In this document: piece after piece, positions 25,901 to 34,055 of the stretch | Position numbering within the stretch: the first letter of the stretch is position 1 | How the letters are laid out: the number at the start of each line of letters is the position of its first letter | Assembly: GCF_032999765.1 (NCBI RefSeq) | Contig: NZ_CP136051.1 | Location: 5,784,501-5,848,500 of the forward strand | DNA from: Imperialibacter roseus | Lineage (GTDB): Bacteria > Bacteroidota > Bacteroidia > Cytophagales > Cyclobacteriaceae | Reading direction: 5' to 3' | DNA length: 64,000 nucleotides | The notes under the pieces: generated by a model | Told to the model about the DNA's origin: nothing | The model's input: the letters and a program-made list of their open reading frames with translations, nothing else | Databases searched by the model: none | Program-made: the position numbers and the translations under genes

Positions 25901-26759
25901 TAGGATTCAGGTAGGCGTCGGCGACAGCTGTTTCGGCCCTGGGGAGCAATTTGATGGCAGGAAAAAGCTGAGAGGAAATGGAGACGTATGTTAGTCCGGC
26001 TTTTTTACACAGGTCGAGCGCCACCAATTCATGTGCTTGGTTTTTGAACGAATTGAGAAAGGAAACAGCGACCGATTGAATCCCCTGCTCTTTTATTTTT
26101 TCAATGATTCGCTCTACCTCGCCTGAATTTAAGGCAAGTAACACATTTCCCTGCGCATCTACTCTTTCATCTATCTCAAAAACAGTTGAATAAAGCGGCT
26201 CAGGTTTTTCGATTTTCAAGGCAAAGATATCGGGCCGCTGTTGTGTACCGATACGAATCAGGTCTTGGAGCCCTTTTGTTACCAGCCAGGCAGTTTTTGC
26301 TCCCTTTTTTTCCAGCAGGGCGTTTGTTCCCCGGGTAGTGCCCAGCCGCATATCCATAGGTGGGAGTGCGTGGTCTAATGCTGTTTCGGTGATTAATCGG
26401 GCGGCCAGCACGGGGGCTTCTTCACCTCCATCCAGCTCGAAGTCGCAGGGAAGGGTAAGGTCGGCAGGAATGGAATTCGTCAGAGTAAATATGGAGTTGA
26501 TGGGGTCAAAACCGGTAATAGCGTTGTGGGGCAGGTCCTTGCCCAGAAACCTTACTTTATAGCCTTTTAGGATGTCTTTGTCGACAGCGAACGAAGCATC
26601 TGCACGAAAAGCATTTTTAGCCACCTGCTCAACGGCTTTTCCCCTCAGCTTGCTGCTGCTGAGCACTTTCACTCTTTTTATCTCACCATTGGGTGTTTCT
26701 GCCAGGCAATCGGTAAAGGTGCCGCCTGTATCGACCCAAATCTTCCACTTCTTGTTCAT
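22992..26759 (-). CDS. ATP-dependent 5-oxoprolinase (fused hydantoinase A/B)
   Basis: A 1255-residue fusion of HyuA- and HyuB-type domains, the layout and length of eukaryotic-type 5-oxoprolinase, which opens 5-oxo-L-proline to glutamate using ATP. The A half (about 1-700) has the actin-like phosphate motifs WVDTGGTFTD near the start and LDMGGTSTDVSRYSG, then FGGAGGQHACAIAELLG. The B half (about 750-1255) has FRGIAEEMGALLMRTAFSVN, NHPGFGGSHLPD, RAHHAELGG and IRKGSGGHGKWKGGDG, ending TPGGGGWGP. A hydantoin-cleaving role is the alternative. The ATG at 26759 is used; one at 26780 would add seven residues. A promoter match lies just upstream. Confidence 0.9.
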   Translation of the reverse strand: MNKKWKIWVDTGGTFTDCLAETPNGEIKRVKVLSSSKLRGKAVEQVAKNAFRADASFAVDKDILKGYKVRFLGKDLPHNAITGFDPINSIFTLTNSIPADLTLPCDFELDGGEEAPVLAARLITETALDHALPPMDMRLGTTRGTNALLEKKGAKTAWLVTKGLQDLIRIGTQQRPDIFALKIEKPEPLYSTVFEIDERVDAQGNVLLALNSGEVERIIEKIKEQGIQSVAVSFLNSFKNQAHELVALDLCKKAGLTYVSISSQLFPAIKLLPRAETAVADAYLNPILTSYLTGVSNKLSTDSSLKVMTSAGGLVSANDFHAKDSLLSGPAGGVVGAAEIARLCGQEHILTLDMGGTSTDVSRYSGKPDYRFECEVGQAKIASPSVAVETVAAGGGSICSFDGHKLRVGPESAGAQPGPACYGAGGPLTITDVNLLLGRVDEEKFGIPLQKRASAKRLEEQLSAIRDQTEEQAEANSLLEGYLQIANERMAEAIRNISTRKGYDPAEHALLAFGGAGGQHACAIAELLGMKKIIVPFDAGLLSAYGIGKAVEERMVTQQVLKPLDDLKHHFEMIVAKAADEATLMLRNEGIQSTQITFVAAYLRFSGQDAVIEIESEKYDGLYPAFKSKYEELFGHWVENRAIEVESIKVKVSALKISANGVARQVKAYAASSQKTKEITHQGKQLTAQLYDWELLLPGAKIEGPAILASNTSTTWVAPGWQVSIGDELNAILDLTQASSSSLNELHETVALELFTNRFRGIAEEMGALLMRTAFSVNIKERLDFSCALLDSNGELVVNAPHIPVHLGGLGLCVRKVLEVLPLSPGDVAVTNHPGFGGSHLPDITLIAPVFEGTKLLGYVANRAHHAELGGKRPSSMPPDAKNLAEEGVVISPMLLIQHGEARWSDIEKVLTAHSYPTRAVAENMADLNAALSSIKAGQNALLSLCRKEGAKKVLHYMQRLKDYSNEKLWSQLQRLPGNEFEAAEKLDDESPLKVKLQQANDKLTVDFTGSSKVHPGNLNATPAIVRSAVIYVLRLLISEDIPLNEGIMKQVEIILPEGLLNPPFPADSSQCPAVVGGNTEVSQRLVDTLIKTLKLSACSQGTMNNLLFGNKSFGYYETICGGTGAGPGFNGADAIHHHMTNTRITDPEIMEWRYPVQVEEFSIRKGSGGHGKWKGGDGIVRKLRFTEAVELTILTQHRVEAPYGMKGGNSGASGKQYVEKSTGEVIGLKGVDEMDLQAGDAIVIETPGGGGWGP

Positions 26760-26777
26760 GGCTATTTTCTTGCGACG

Positions 26778-26807
26778 CAAACTAAGTAACGGAACCTATT
26801 TCTCAAA
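26778..26807 (-). promoter_or_regulatory. Promoter of the 5-oxoprolinase gene
   Basis: On the minus strand, TTTG (26807-26804) precedes TTAGTTTG (26785-26778) with an 18-base spacer, close to the Bacteroidota consensus TTTG-N19-TAnnTTTG with one mismatch in the -7 box. Transcription would begin around 26772, near the start codon at 26759. Confidence 0.4.
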
Positions 26808-26866
26808 TTCATCATTGATTGGAGGAGTTGTTTTAGTATTGTGACTTTGAAAGCAATAACAATAAT

Positions 26867-27628
26867 ATGTGCCTGATCACCTTTGCCTGGAAGCATCATC
26901 CCAACTATCAGCTGATTCTGGTGGCCAACAGGGACGAATTTTACGAACGCCCAACAGCTCCACTTGGCTACTGGCACGATTATCCGGACGTACTTGGCGG
27001 TCGTGACCTGAAAGAAGGCGGCACCTGGATGGGCATGCACCGATCGGGTCGACTGACGGCCATCACCAACCACCGTGACCTGGCTAATATCAAGGTGTCG
27101 CCCCCATCAAGGGGAAATCTCACAAAGGACTTTCTTACTGGCAGCCAATCGTCACCGTCGTTTTATGGGGGTGTAAAAGGGCGGCTTGATCTTTTCAACG
27201 GATTCAACTTGCTGACTCTTGAAAATAATGAGCTATACTATTTCAATAATATTCAGAAGGAACTACTACAGGTAAAGCCTGGTATATATGGGCTTTCCAA
27301 TGCTTTCCTCGATACACCGTGGCCAAAAGTGCAAAAGGCAAAGCGCTACTTTGAAGCCACTTTGAAAAAGGATCATCCCAGCGCTACCGAAATGATCGAG
27401 TGGATGGGCGATGGCGAGCTGGCACCGGATGAGCAGTTACCCGCTACCGGGGTTTCAGCTGACTGGGAAAAACAGCTGTCGGCTATGTGCATTAAGACTG
27501 AAAACTATGGCACCTGCTGCACCACAGTCATCACTATTGATCATGGTGGCGGGGTTGAGTACACAGAAAAGACTTATGCCGTGGGAAACAGAAAACCGGG
27601 TACTGTTAGAGTGCAGTTTCCTAAGTAG
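26867..27628 (+). CDS. NRDE family protein (TANGO2 homologue)
   Basis: A 253-residue protein with the family hallmarks: Cys2 at the start of MCLITFAW, which resembles an N-terminal-nucleophile hydrolase start, and NRDEF at residues 21-25. Further family segments are LGGRDLKEGGTWMG, LTAITNHRD and GIYGLSNAFLDTPWPKV. TANGO2 proteins have been linked to heme or lipid handling in eukaryotes; the bacterial role is not settled. It is divergent from the 5-oxoprolinase gene across about 107 bases. Confidence 0.9.
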   Translation: MCLITFAWKHHPNYQLILVANRDEFYERPTAPLGYWHDYPDVLGGRDLKEGGTWMGMHRSGRLTAITNHRDLANIKVSPPSRGNLTKDFLTGSQSSPSFYGGVKGRLDLFNGFNLLTLENNELYYFNNIQKELLQVKPGIYGLSNAFLDTPWPKVQKAKRYFEATLKKDHPSATEMIEWMGDGELAPDEQLPATGVSADWEKQLSAMCIKTENYGTCCTTVITIDHGGGVEYTEKTYAVGNRKPGTVRVQFPK

Positions 27629-27634
27629 TATTAT

Positions 27635-27665
27635 TTTGAAAACGCTTTAAATGTTAGCAATTTTG
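27635..27665 (+). promoter_or_regulatory. Promoter of the ALDH7-type gene
   Basis: TTTG at 27635-27638, then exactly 19 bases, then CAATTTTG at 27658-27665. This is the Bacteroidota promoter consensus with one mismatch. Predicted transcription start is near 27671, about 25 bases before the ATG. Confidence 0.5.
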
Positions 27666-27695
27666 CGGCTCCATTAACCCCCTAATAATTATAGA

Positions 27696-29252
27696 ATGGT
27701 CACAATTGAAGATACTTACGGAATTGCCGAAGCGATTGAAAAGCTCGGTATTGAAAATAAAAATGCCGGATCCTCAACTGGCAAAAATTGGATTGCCTCT
27801 GGTGGAGAGGTGATAGAAAGCTTTTCTCCGGCGGACGGAATGTTGATTGCCTCTGTAGAATCTGCGACGGCAGCTACATATGAGCAGGTGATAAAAAAGG
27901 CAGAGGAGGCTTTCAAGAGCTGGAGACTTGTGCCGGCACCTCAGCGTGGAGAAATCATACGGCAAATCGGTGACGAGCTTAGGAAGAATAAAGAGCATCT
28001 TGGCAAACTGGTTTCCTACGAAATGGGTAAGTCCTTGCAAGAGGGTTATGGTGAAGTGCAGGAAATGATCGACATCTGCGATTTTGCTGTGGGCCTTTCT
28101 CGTCAGCTGTATGGCTTGAGTATGCATTCCGAAAGACCCGGCCACCGCATGTATGAGCAGTGGCACCCCATGGGCATTGTGGGTATCATTTCTGCTTTTA
28201 ACTTTCCTGTCGCCGTTTGGAGCTGGAACACTATGCTGGCCTGGGTATGCGGCGATGTTTGTGTTTGGAAACCCTCAGAGAAAACACCGATCACGGCGGT
28301 AGCCTGCCAGAAGATAGCTGCGAAAGTGTTCGAAAGAAATAATTTGCCAGAAGGCATCAGCGGCCTCGTTATCGGCGACTATAAAATTGGGGAGCTTCTC
28401 TCCAACGACACCAGAGTGCCATTGGTTTCTGCCACCGGCTCTACCCGCATGGGCAAGAAGGTGAGTGAAGCTGTAGGCAAAAGACTGGGCAGGTCTCTGC
28501 TGGAGCTTGGCGGTAATAATGCCATCATTGTTTCGCAGCATGCTAATTTGGACGTGGCAATTATCGCAGCCGTGTTTGGTGCTGTGGGCACCGCAGGGCA
28601 AAGGTGCACCACTACCAGAAGGCTTATTGTGCACGACAGTATTTTTGATGAAATGAAGGCTCGGTTGACTAAAGCGTACTCTCAATTGAAAATAGGGAAT
28701 CCGCTGAGTGAGAAAAACCATGTTGGCCCGCTTATAGATAAACTGGCAGTTGAAAATTACCTCAACGCCATTAAGGAAGTAGAAAAAGAAGGAGGCAAAA
28801 CTATCGTTGCTGGTGGTGTGCTTTCGGGCGCCGGTTATGAATCGGGATGTTATGTGAAGCCCGCCATTTTTGAGGTAGAGAATACTTTCAAGATTGTTCA
28901 GCACGAAACCTTCGCTCCAATTTTGTATTTGATAAAGTACTCTGGTGATGTAGCTGATGCCATCGCTCTTCAAAATGGAGTACCTCAGGGCCTTTCTTCT
29001 GCAATTCTCACAGATAATCTGCTGGAAGCAGAGCAGTTTTTGTCACAGGCGGGAAGTGATTGTGGCATTGCTAATGTTAACATTGGAACCTCTGGAGCTG
29101 AAATTGGGGGAGCCTTTGGTGGGGAGAAAGAAACAGGTGGTGGCAGGGAGTCGGGCTCCGACGCATGGAAAGCATATATGCGCCGTCAGACCAATACAAT
29201 CAACTACAGCGCAAAGTTACCTTTGGCTCAGGGGATAAAATTTGATCTTTAG
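27696..29252 (+). CDS. amaB: Aldehyde dehydrogenase, ALDH7 type (alpha-aminoadipic semialdehyde dehydrogenase)
   Basis: A 518-residue NAD-dependent aldehyde dehydrogenase. The catalytic Glu is in LELGGNNAI (about residue 270) and the catalytic Cys in GQRCTTTRR (about residue 304). The family features FNFPVAVWSWN, CGDVCVWKPSEKTP, GSTRMGKKV and the C-terminal GGAFGGEKETGGGRESGSDAWKAYMRR point to the antiquitin (ALDH7) branch, which oxidises alpha-aminoadipic semialdehyde / piperideine-6-carboxylate in lysine breakdown. No other lysine-catabolic gene is adjacent, so the physiological substrate is inferred from family only. A Bacteroidota promoter match precedes it. Confidence 0.9.
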   Translation: MVTIEDTYGIAEAIEKLGIENKNAGSSTGKNWIASGGEVIESFSPADGMLIASVESATAATYEQVIKKAEEAFKSWRLVPAPQRGEIIRQIGDELRKNKEHLGKLVSYEMGKSLQEGYGEVQEMIDICDFAVGLSRQLYGLSMHSERPGHRMYEQWHPMGIVGIISAFNFPVAVWSWNTMLAWVCGDVCVWKPSEKTPITAVACQKIAAKVFERNNLPEGISGLVIGDYKIGELLSNDTRVPLVSATGSTRMGKKVSEAVGKRLGRSLLELGGNNAIIVSQHANLDVAIIAAVFGAVGTAGQRCTTTRRLIVHDSIFDEMKARLTKAYSQLKIGNPLSEKNHVGPLIDKLAVENYLNAIKEVEKEGGKTIVAGGVLSGAGYESGCYVKPAIFEVENTFKIVQHETFAPILYLIKYSGDVADAIALQNGVPQGLSSAILTDNLLEAEQFLSQAGSDCGIANVNIGTSGAEIGGAFGGEKETGGGRESGSDAWKAYMRRQTNTINYSAKLPLAQGIKFDL

Positions 29253-29282
29253 CAGTGTATTTTACCAAAAAATTAGTAACAT

Positions 29283-29321
29283 TTGGTGTCGTAGCCCTTT
29301 TACCCCAGGCTATGACACCAA
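29283..29321 (+). promoter_or_regulatory. Long hairpin in the leader of the response regulator gene
   Basis: A 14-bp stem (TTGGTGTCGTAGCC / GGCTATGACACCAA) with one G-T wobble and an 11-base loop ends 13 bases before the response regulator ATG. There is no T-run after it, so it is not a typical terminator. It could still end the ALDH transcript or act as a 5' leader structure. Confidence 0.55.
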
Positions 29322-29334
29322 CTAACAACTTAAT

Positions 29335-29754
29335 ATGGCAGTGACTGTAGCCCCCAGATTTAAAGCTGTGATGCTTATTGACGACAATGAGATCGATAAT
29401 TTGATCAATCAAAAGATGATTGAGGCATCAACCTTATCTGAAAATATTTATGTGCATACCGGTGCCAAGAGCGCCATTGAGTTTTTAAGAAATATAGAAA
29501 AGCTTGGTGCGGCAGGACATTCCATTCTCCCTCAAATCATTTTTCTCGACATCGATATGCCACTGATGGACGGGTTCCAATTTTTGGATGAGTTTGAAAA
29601 GTTCAGAGTGGAAACCAAGAATATTTGCAATATTGTCATGCTTACTTCGTCAATTAATCCTCAGGACGTCAACAAATCGAAGAAGTATAACTACGTAAAA
29701 AAATACATCAATAAACCCCTAACACAGGATACGCTCGAGAAGATAAAGTTCTAA
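29335..29754 (+). CDS. Single-domain CheY-like response regulator
   Basis: A 139-residue receiver domain with no output domain. The acidic pocket is Asp16-Asp17 (LIDDNEIDNL), the phospho-acceptor Asp72 (FLDIDMPLMDG), the switch Thr104 (VMLTSS) and Lys127 (INKPL). IDDNEIDNLINQKMI is typical of a Bacteroidota-expanded group that relays phosphate from hybrid kinases by protein contacts. No kinase is adjacent. Its stop overlaps the stop of the convergent gene by four bases. A strong hairpin precedes its start. Confidence 0.93.
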   Translation: MAVTVAPRFKAVMLIDDNEIDNLINQKMIEASTLSENIYVHTGAKSAIEFLRNIEKLGAAGHSILPQIIFLDIDMPLMDGFQFLDEFEKFRVETKNICNIVMLTSSINPQDVNKSKKYNYVKKYINKPLTQDTLEKIKF

Positions 29755-31208
29755 ACCACCGACACAGAGCTGAGATCGTTTATGAATTTTTCATCCATTC
29801 GAATTAGCGTGGTTGGTGCATAAACTGAAATATTGGAGGAATTGAACTTCCTGACCAACACCGAAATTTTATCTGCCTTCTGTTTTTTTGCTTCGCTGGT
29901 AGCGACTTTCAGAATCTTGTTGAAGATAACGACGTGGTCAATGTTTTCCTTGCCCATCAGCCTCACCTGTCTTTGAACACTATTCATCAGCTGGCTGAAT
30001 AAATCATAGTCGCCCATCATACAATATTGCAGGGCCAGCACCGATTTGATTTCAAGCTGGGCAAGCGGGTATTTTTTAAGGCTTACCTCGTTAAGGAAGT
30101 TGTTGATCCATTTAGCCGCCTCGTCATAGTTGCCGGCATAATAGCAACTCAGCGCCCGGTAAGTGACATAGGTAATATAGGCGGGTACGTTGAGAGGATT
30201 TGGTTCATATTCTGAAAACTGAAGCTGGTTCTCTTCTTCCAATGTGTCCTCTATTTTCAGACGGATGCTTCTTCGCAGCTTTGTGATAAGCAGCTGGGAA
30301 GAAAAAGTGAACGTGGGATAGTTCATCAGAAGCGTTGCCACTGCATCGTTCACTTCATCGAAAAACTCTTCTGATTTTTTATAAAGCTGATAGTGGGTAT
30401 AATACTCCAGCTTTAGGTAGTCAAACAAAAGCGATAAGTGGTGGTAGATAGAATCAAGGGTATATACTGAGAAGTAGCTTTCTACTTTTTTGAGAACGTC
30501 CTCAATGGCCTCTTCATCCTGGTTAAGTTCACTTTCTTTGTCGTCCACAAAAAGTCTGTGAAAGATATTTACCGCCGACTTGTACACATATAGCCTGTGC
30601 GAATCATGAAGAGCACTGACATTGGTAAGCTCCCTGAGCAGGTAACTAAGTCCCAGCTTTGATGTCTCATCCCCCGTCAGGTAGTAGTCGCCATAATTTT
30701 TAAAATAGTCTGCCAGAATATCTTCAGCCTTGTCGGTGGCAAGCATAAAGGCCACGTGTTTGTTATAGAGCTGAGAGTAGCTAAACTGCTCTGGCGAGTG
30801 CATGTGCAAGCGCTTGAGATATTTGTAAACTACCGTTAGCTCTGACGACAAATCATAGTCTATTAGCTCTTTCTCCAGTTTTTTTAGTGTGGCAAGGGCA
30901 ATGGCTCGTTTCTTGGTGAACACAACGTCGTTCACGTTGGCTACCTTTTTAAGAATATCAGTACGGGGGTTTTCCATTTGCTCCACCAGATACTCTTCAA
31001 TTTTCTGGTTGAGCCGTGACCGCAGCGTATAGTACGCATTGGGGTTGACACCCAACTCCTCCATGATCTTGTTGTCGCCAAGGCTTCGTTCTCTAATGCC
31101 CTTGAGCAACGAGGCCGATTTTTCGGCCGCACTTTCATTGAGGCTGTTATAAATAGCCTGATAGTCTTTATCGGAGAGTTGTTTGATAATGTTCTTGAGC
31201 TTTGCCAT
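29751..31208 (-). CDS. Helical repeat protein of unknown function
   Basis: A 485-residue cytoplasmic, almost entirely helical protein. Residues about 1-75 look like a compact DNA-binding-like unit (EELGVNPNAYYTLRSRLNQKIEEYLV). The remainder has paired helices with TPR-like spacing (ALSCYYAGNYDEAAKWINNFLNE, ALQYCMMGDYDLFSQLMNSVQ). There is no membrane segment or enzyme motif. I recognise it as a type conserved in Cytophagales but cannot name a function; a regulator built from a helix-turn-helix-like head and a TPR solenoid is a guess. It stands alone on its strand, tail-to-tail with the response regulator. Confidence 0.8.
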   Translation of the reverse strand: MAKLKNIIKQLSDKDYQAIYNSLNESAAEKSASLLKGIRERSLGDNKIMEELGVNPNAYYTLRSRLNQKIEEYLVEQMENPRTDILKKVANVNDVVFTKKRAIALATLKKLEKELIDYDLSSELTVVYKYLKRLHMHSPEQFSYSQLYNKHVAFMLATDKAEDILADYFKNYGDYYLTGDETSKLGLSYLLRELTNVSALHDSHRLYVYKSAVNIFHRLFVDDKESELNQDEEAIEDVLKKVESYFSVYTLDSIYHHLSLLFDYLKLEYYTHYQLYKKSEEFFDEVNDAVATLLMNYPTFTFSSQLLITKLRRSIRLKIEDTLEEENQLQFSEYEPNPLNVPAYITYVTYRALSCYYAGNYDEAAKWINNFLNEVSLKKYPLAQLEIKSVLALQYCMMGDYDLFSQLMNSVQRQVRLMGKENIDHVVIFNKILKVATSEAKKQKADKISVLVRKFNSSNISVYAPTTLIRMDEKFINDLSSVSVV

Positions 31209-31383
31209 CTATTACGTGTTTCTGGAAATTAAAATACCCATTTTTCAATTGTTTAGCTATAAGCTTCAATTTTATTAGCAGTGTAGTCGCTAAAAACTAC
31301 TAAATGAAGTGAATTCTTGTTCCAAAAAATGAACTGAAGTAATAGCTGGCGTAATTGTGAACACAATTAGAAAGGAAGATGGA

Positions 31384-31413
31384 CAAAAAAAGGAAGACTT
31401 GTGCCTTCCTTTT
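31384..31413 (-). terminator. Rho-independent terminator of tRNA-Ala
   Basis: On the minus strand, AAAAGGAAG and CTTCCTTTT form a 9-bp stem with an 8-base loop, followed by a T-run. It lies about 17 bases past the tRNA 3' end. Confidence 0.8.
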
Positions 31414-31429
31414 GAGTTAAATATCGAAG

Positions 31430-31503
<74 letters not shown>

Positions 31504-31599
31504 ATTAAAACACCAAAGAAGAATCGTCGAACCGCAACGAGCTAGCTCACATTGAAGTCTTGAATTGGGGACTGCAAAAATAGGAAAGAAATTGTATTC

Positions 31600-32073
31600 T
31601 CAAAAAGGTCGGCGGGCTTGCACTATCCTTTTCCAATAATAGTCGGATTTTAGGTTCGTTTCCATCACGCCAAGTTTTGTTGAGGCATGAATAAAGCGGA
31701 TGTCGGTTTTGCCCCTGACGTCAGTCACCATACCAACGTGGGTGATTTTTCTTTTCCTTTTGCCCATGGCAAAGAATATGAGATCGCCCTCTTCCAGGTC
31801 ATTCAGCGAAACTTTTCGGCCCATTTTGCTTTGTGCATTGGATGTTCTGGGCACCTGGATGCTTGCCGACTCGAACGAACGGAGAATTAGCCCTGAGCAG
31901 TCGATGCCGCTCCGGGTGGTGCCACCGTATTTATAAGGCGTTCCAGTGTATGACCTGGCAGATTGAATAATGACGTCGACCTTTTTTGCCCTGGATTTTT
32001 TGGAGCCGGCACAGCCCGAGAGAATAAGAATGGAAAAAATGAAAAGAACAAAAGAGGGTCTTAACTTGGACAT
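31600..32073 (-). CDS. NlpC/P60 family cell-wall hydrolase, lipoprotein
   Basis: A 157-residue lipoprotein with lipobox LSGC (Cys21) and a single NlpC/P60 (C40) peptidase domain. The catalytic Cys59 is in GIDCSGL, His112 in KITHVGMV, and the third polar residue His129 in FIHAS. Enzymes of this type cut peptide crosslinks or stem peptides of peptidoglycan at the outer membrane. Length is typical of the minimal Spr/NlpC form. It is divergent from asnB. Confidence 0.93.
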   Translation of the reverse strand: MSKLRPSFVLFIFSILILSGCAGSKKSRAKKVDVIIQSARSYTGTPYKYGGTTRSGIDCSGLILRSFESASIQVPRTSNAQSKMGRKVSLNDLEEGDLIFFAMGKRKRKITHVGMVTDVRGKTDIRFIHASTKLGVMETNLKSDYYWKRIVQARRPF

Positions 32074-32146
32074 ATTTATCTGACGAATTTTCAGAACCGT
32101 TGAATTACTTTAAAATTACACAAACATTTGAAAAGAGGCTCAAATA

Positions 32147-34048
32147 ATGTGCGGGATAACAGGAATTAAGGCATTTAATGAGGTTGGGCGGATCAACATG
32201 ATTCACCTGGCTGCCGCAACTGAATCGCTCGCCAAAAGAGGGCCAGACAATCAGGGACTCTTTTACGACCATTTTGTCGGGCTGGGGCACCGTCGTTTGA
32301 GTATTATCGATGTTTCTGAAAGCGCCCACCAGCCGATGTCGGATGCCTCCGGCCGATATCAAATCGTATTTAACGGCGAGATATTTAACTACATGCAGTT
32401 GAGGAAGGGCCTGCAGGAAAAGGGAGTGTCGTTCCAAACAGAAAGTGACACCGAAGTGCTTCTTCAGTTGTATATATTATTTGGCAAAAAGGCGCTGAAT
32501 CATCTCAACGGATTCTTTGCTTTCGCCATATTTGACGCAGCTGACGGTTCGCTATTTATCGCCAGAGACCGCCTGGGGATCAAGCCGCTTTATTACTACT
32601 ACGACGAGGACAAGCTGATTTTTGCCTCAGAAATGAAGGCCATTATGCGCTATGGTATTCAGAAAGAGCTGTCATTCGAATCGTTGCTTACTTACCTGCA
32701 GCTCAATTATATTCCTGCTCCGTTGACGATCCTCAAGGGTGTCCATAAGTTGCCTCCGGGCCACCTGATTGTGAGCAAAAAGAATGAGGTAACGGTTGAA
32801 CAGTGGTACAAGGTTCCATTCGATGCAAGCAGCGCTGTTGGGCGTCAAAGCTATTCCGACAAGCAAAAGGAATTGAGAGAGCTTCTCACCAGTGCGGTAA
32901 AACATAGGCTGGTTGCGGACGTTCCCCTCGGCACATTTCTTAGCGGAGGTACCGACTCTTCAATCGTAGCGGGTATTGCCTCGAAGCTGCACCCGGGTAT
33001 TCATTCATTTTCAATTGGTTACAGAGATGATCCTTTTTTTGATGAAACCGAGTATGCTGAATTGGTTGCTCGTCATTTCAATACACAGCACCATGTTTTC
33101 AAGTTGTCGAACGATGACTTACTGAATCATCTGGAGGGGATGATTAGCAATATTGATGAACCGTTTGCGGATTCGTCAGCGCTGCCGGTGTACATACTAA
33201 GTGAGGAAACCAGAAAGCACGTAACCGTGGCTCTTTCCGGCGATGGAGCAGACGAGCTCTTTGGGGGCTACAACAAGCACCTGGCCTGGCAAAAAAGCGT
33301 TGAGCCGAGTTTTTCGAATGCGCTGGCAAAGGGCCTGCTCCCACTCTGGAAAAGCCTCCCTGCATCAAGATCGTCAGCTTTTGGAAATAAGGTAAGGCAA
33401 CTAAGTAAGTATGGAGAAGGGCTTAAGCTTTCTGCTGAAGACCGTTATTGGCGGTGGGCCAGCTATATGGCGGAAGGCCGGGCGCTGGACTACCTGAGCC
33501 CATCGGCAAAGGAAGAACTTGTTATGGAGACTTACCTTGGAAACAAGGGAGGTTGGTTGCTTCCGCTGCACGGATCCTCTTCACTAAACAGCTTTCTTTT
33601 GGCGGACACACAGCTGGTGTTGCCCGACGACATGCTGACCAAAGTAGACAGGATGTCGATGGCGAATGCGCTGGAGGTAAGAGTGCCATTTTTGGACCAC
33701 AGAGTTGTAGAGTTTGCTTTTGGGCTACCCGAAAGCTTTAAGATTCACAATGGAACCAGGAAAAGAATTTTGCAGGATGCTTTTAAAGGCTTTCTGCCTC
33801 AAAAGCTCTATAATCGACCCAAAAAAGGCTTTGAGGTTCCGCTGCTAAAGTGGATGCAAAACGATATGAAGAGCACGCTGGACGGTGTTGTTTTTAATGA
33901 CGACAAGTTAAACGAGCAGGGAATTTTCAGCGCTCAGCAGTTGGCTTTGCTCAGGCAACAACTGCACAGCAACAACCCTGGCGATGCGCATGCTACCACG
34001 TGGGCCCTGTATGTTTTTCAGAAATGGTGGGAGAATTACTTCAAGTAA
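32147..34048 (+). CDS. asnB: Glutamine-hydrolysing asparagine synthase
   Basis: A 633-residue class II amidotransferase that makes asparagine from aspartate, glutamine and ATP. The N-terminal glutaminase begins MCGITG (nucleophile Cys2) with HRRLSIID and NGEIFNY. The synthetase half has the PP-loop SGGTDSS at about 266-272, the pyrophosphate/substrate region ALSGDGADELFGGY, and VRVPFLDHRVVEFAF. At 633 residues it is the exosortase/capsule-type long form as well as a plausible housekeeping enzyme; with no glycan cluster around it, the housekeeping role is more likely. It converges with the NTase-like gene at a gap of seven bases. Confidence 0.95.
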   Translation: MCGITGIKAFNEVGRINMIHLAAATESLAKRGPDNQGLFYDHFVGLGHRRLSIIDVSESAHQPMSDASGRYQIVFNGEIFNYMQLRKGLQEKGVSFQTESDTEVLLQLYILFGKKALNHLNGFFAFAIFDAADGSLFIARDRLGIKPLYYYYDEDKLIFASEMKAIMRYGIQKELSFESLLTYLQLNYIPAPLTILKGVHKLPPGHLIVSKKNEVTVEQWYKVPFDASSAVGRQSYSDKQKELRELLTSAVKHRLVADVPLGTFLSGGTDSSIVAGIASKLHPGIHSFSIGYRDDPFFDETEYAELVARHFNTQHHVFKLSNDDLLNHLEGMISNIDEPFADSSALPVYILSEETRKHVTVALSGDGADELFGGYNKHLAWQKSVEPSFSNALAKGLLPLWKSLPASRSSAFGNKVRQLSKYGEGLKLSAEDRYWRWASYMAEGRALDYLSPSAKEELVMETYLGNKGGWLLPLHGSSSLNSFLLADTQLVLPDDMLTKVDRMSMANALEVRVPFLDHRVVEFAFGLPESFKIHNGTRKRILQDAFKGFLPQKLYNRPKKGFEVPLLKWMQNDMKSTLDGVVFNDDKLNEQGIFSAQQLALLRQQLHSNNPGDAHATTWALYVFQKWWENYFK

Positions 34049-34055
34049 GAGAGAA

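Noticed and set aside
22197-26780. Frameshift or pseudogene in the oxoprolinase region
   Set aside because: The frame is open and motif order is complete from the HyuA start to the HyuB end.
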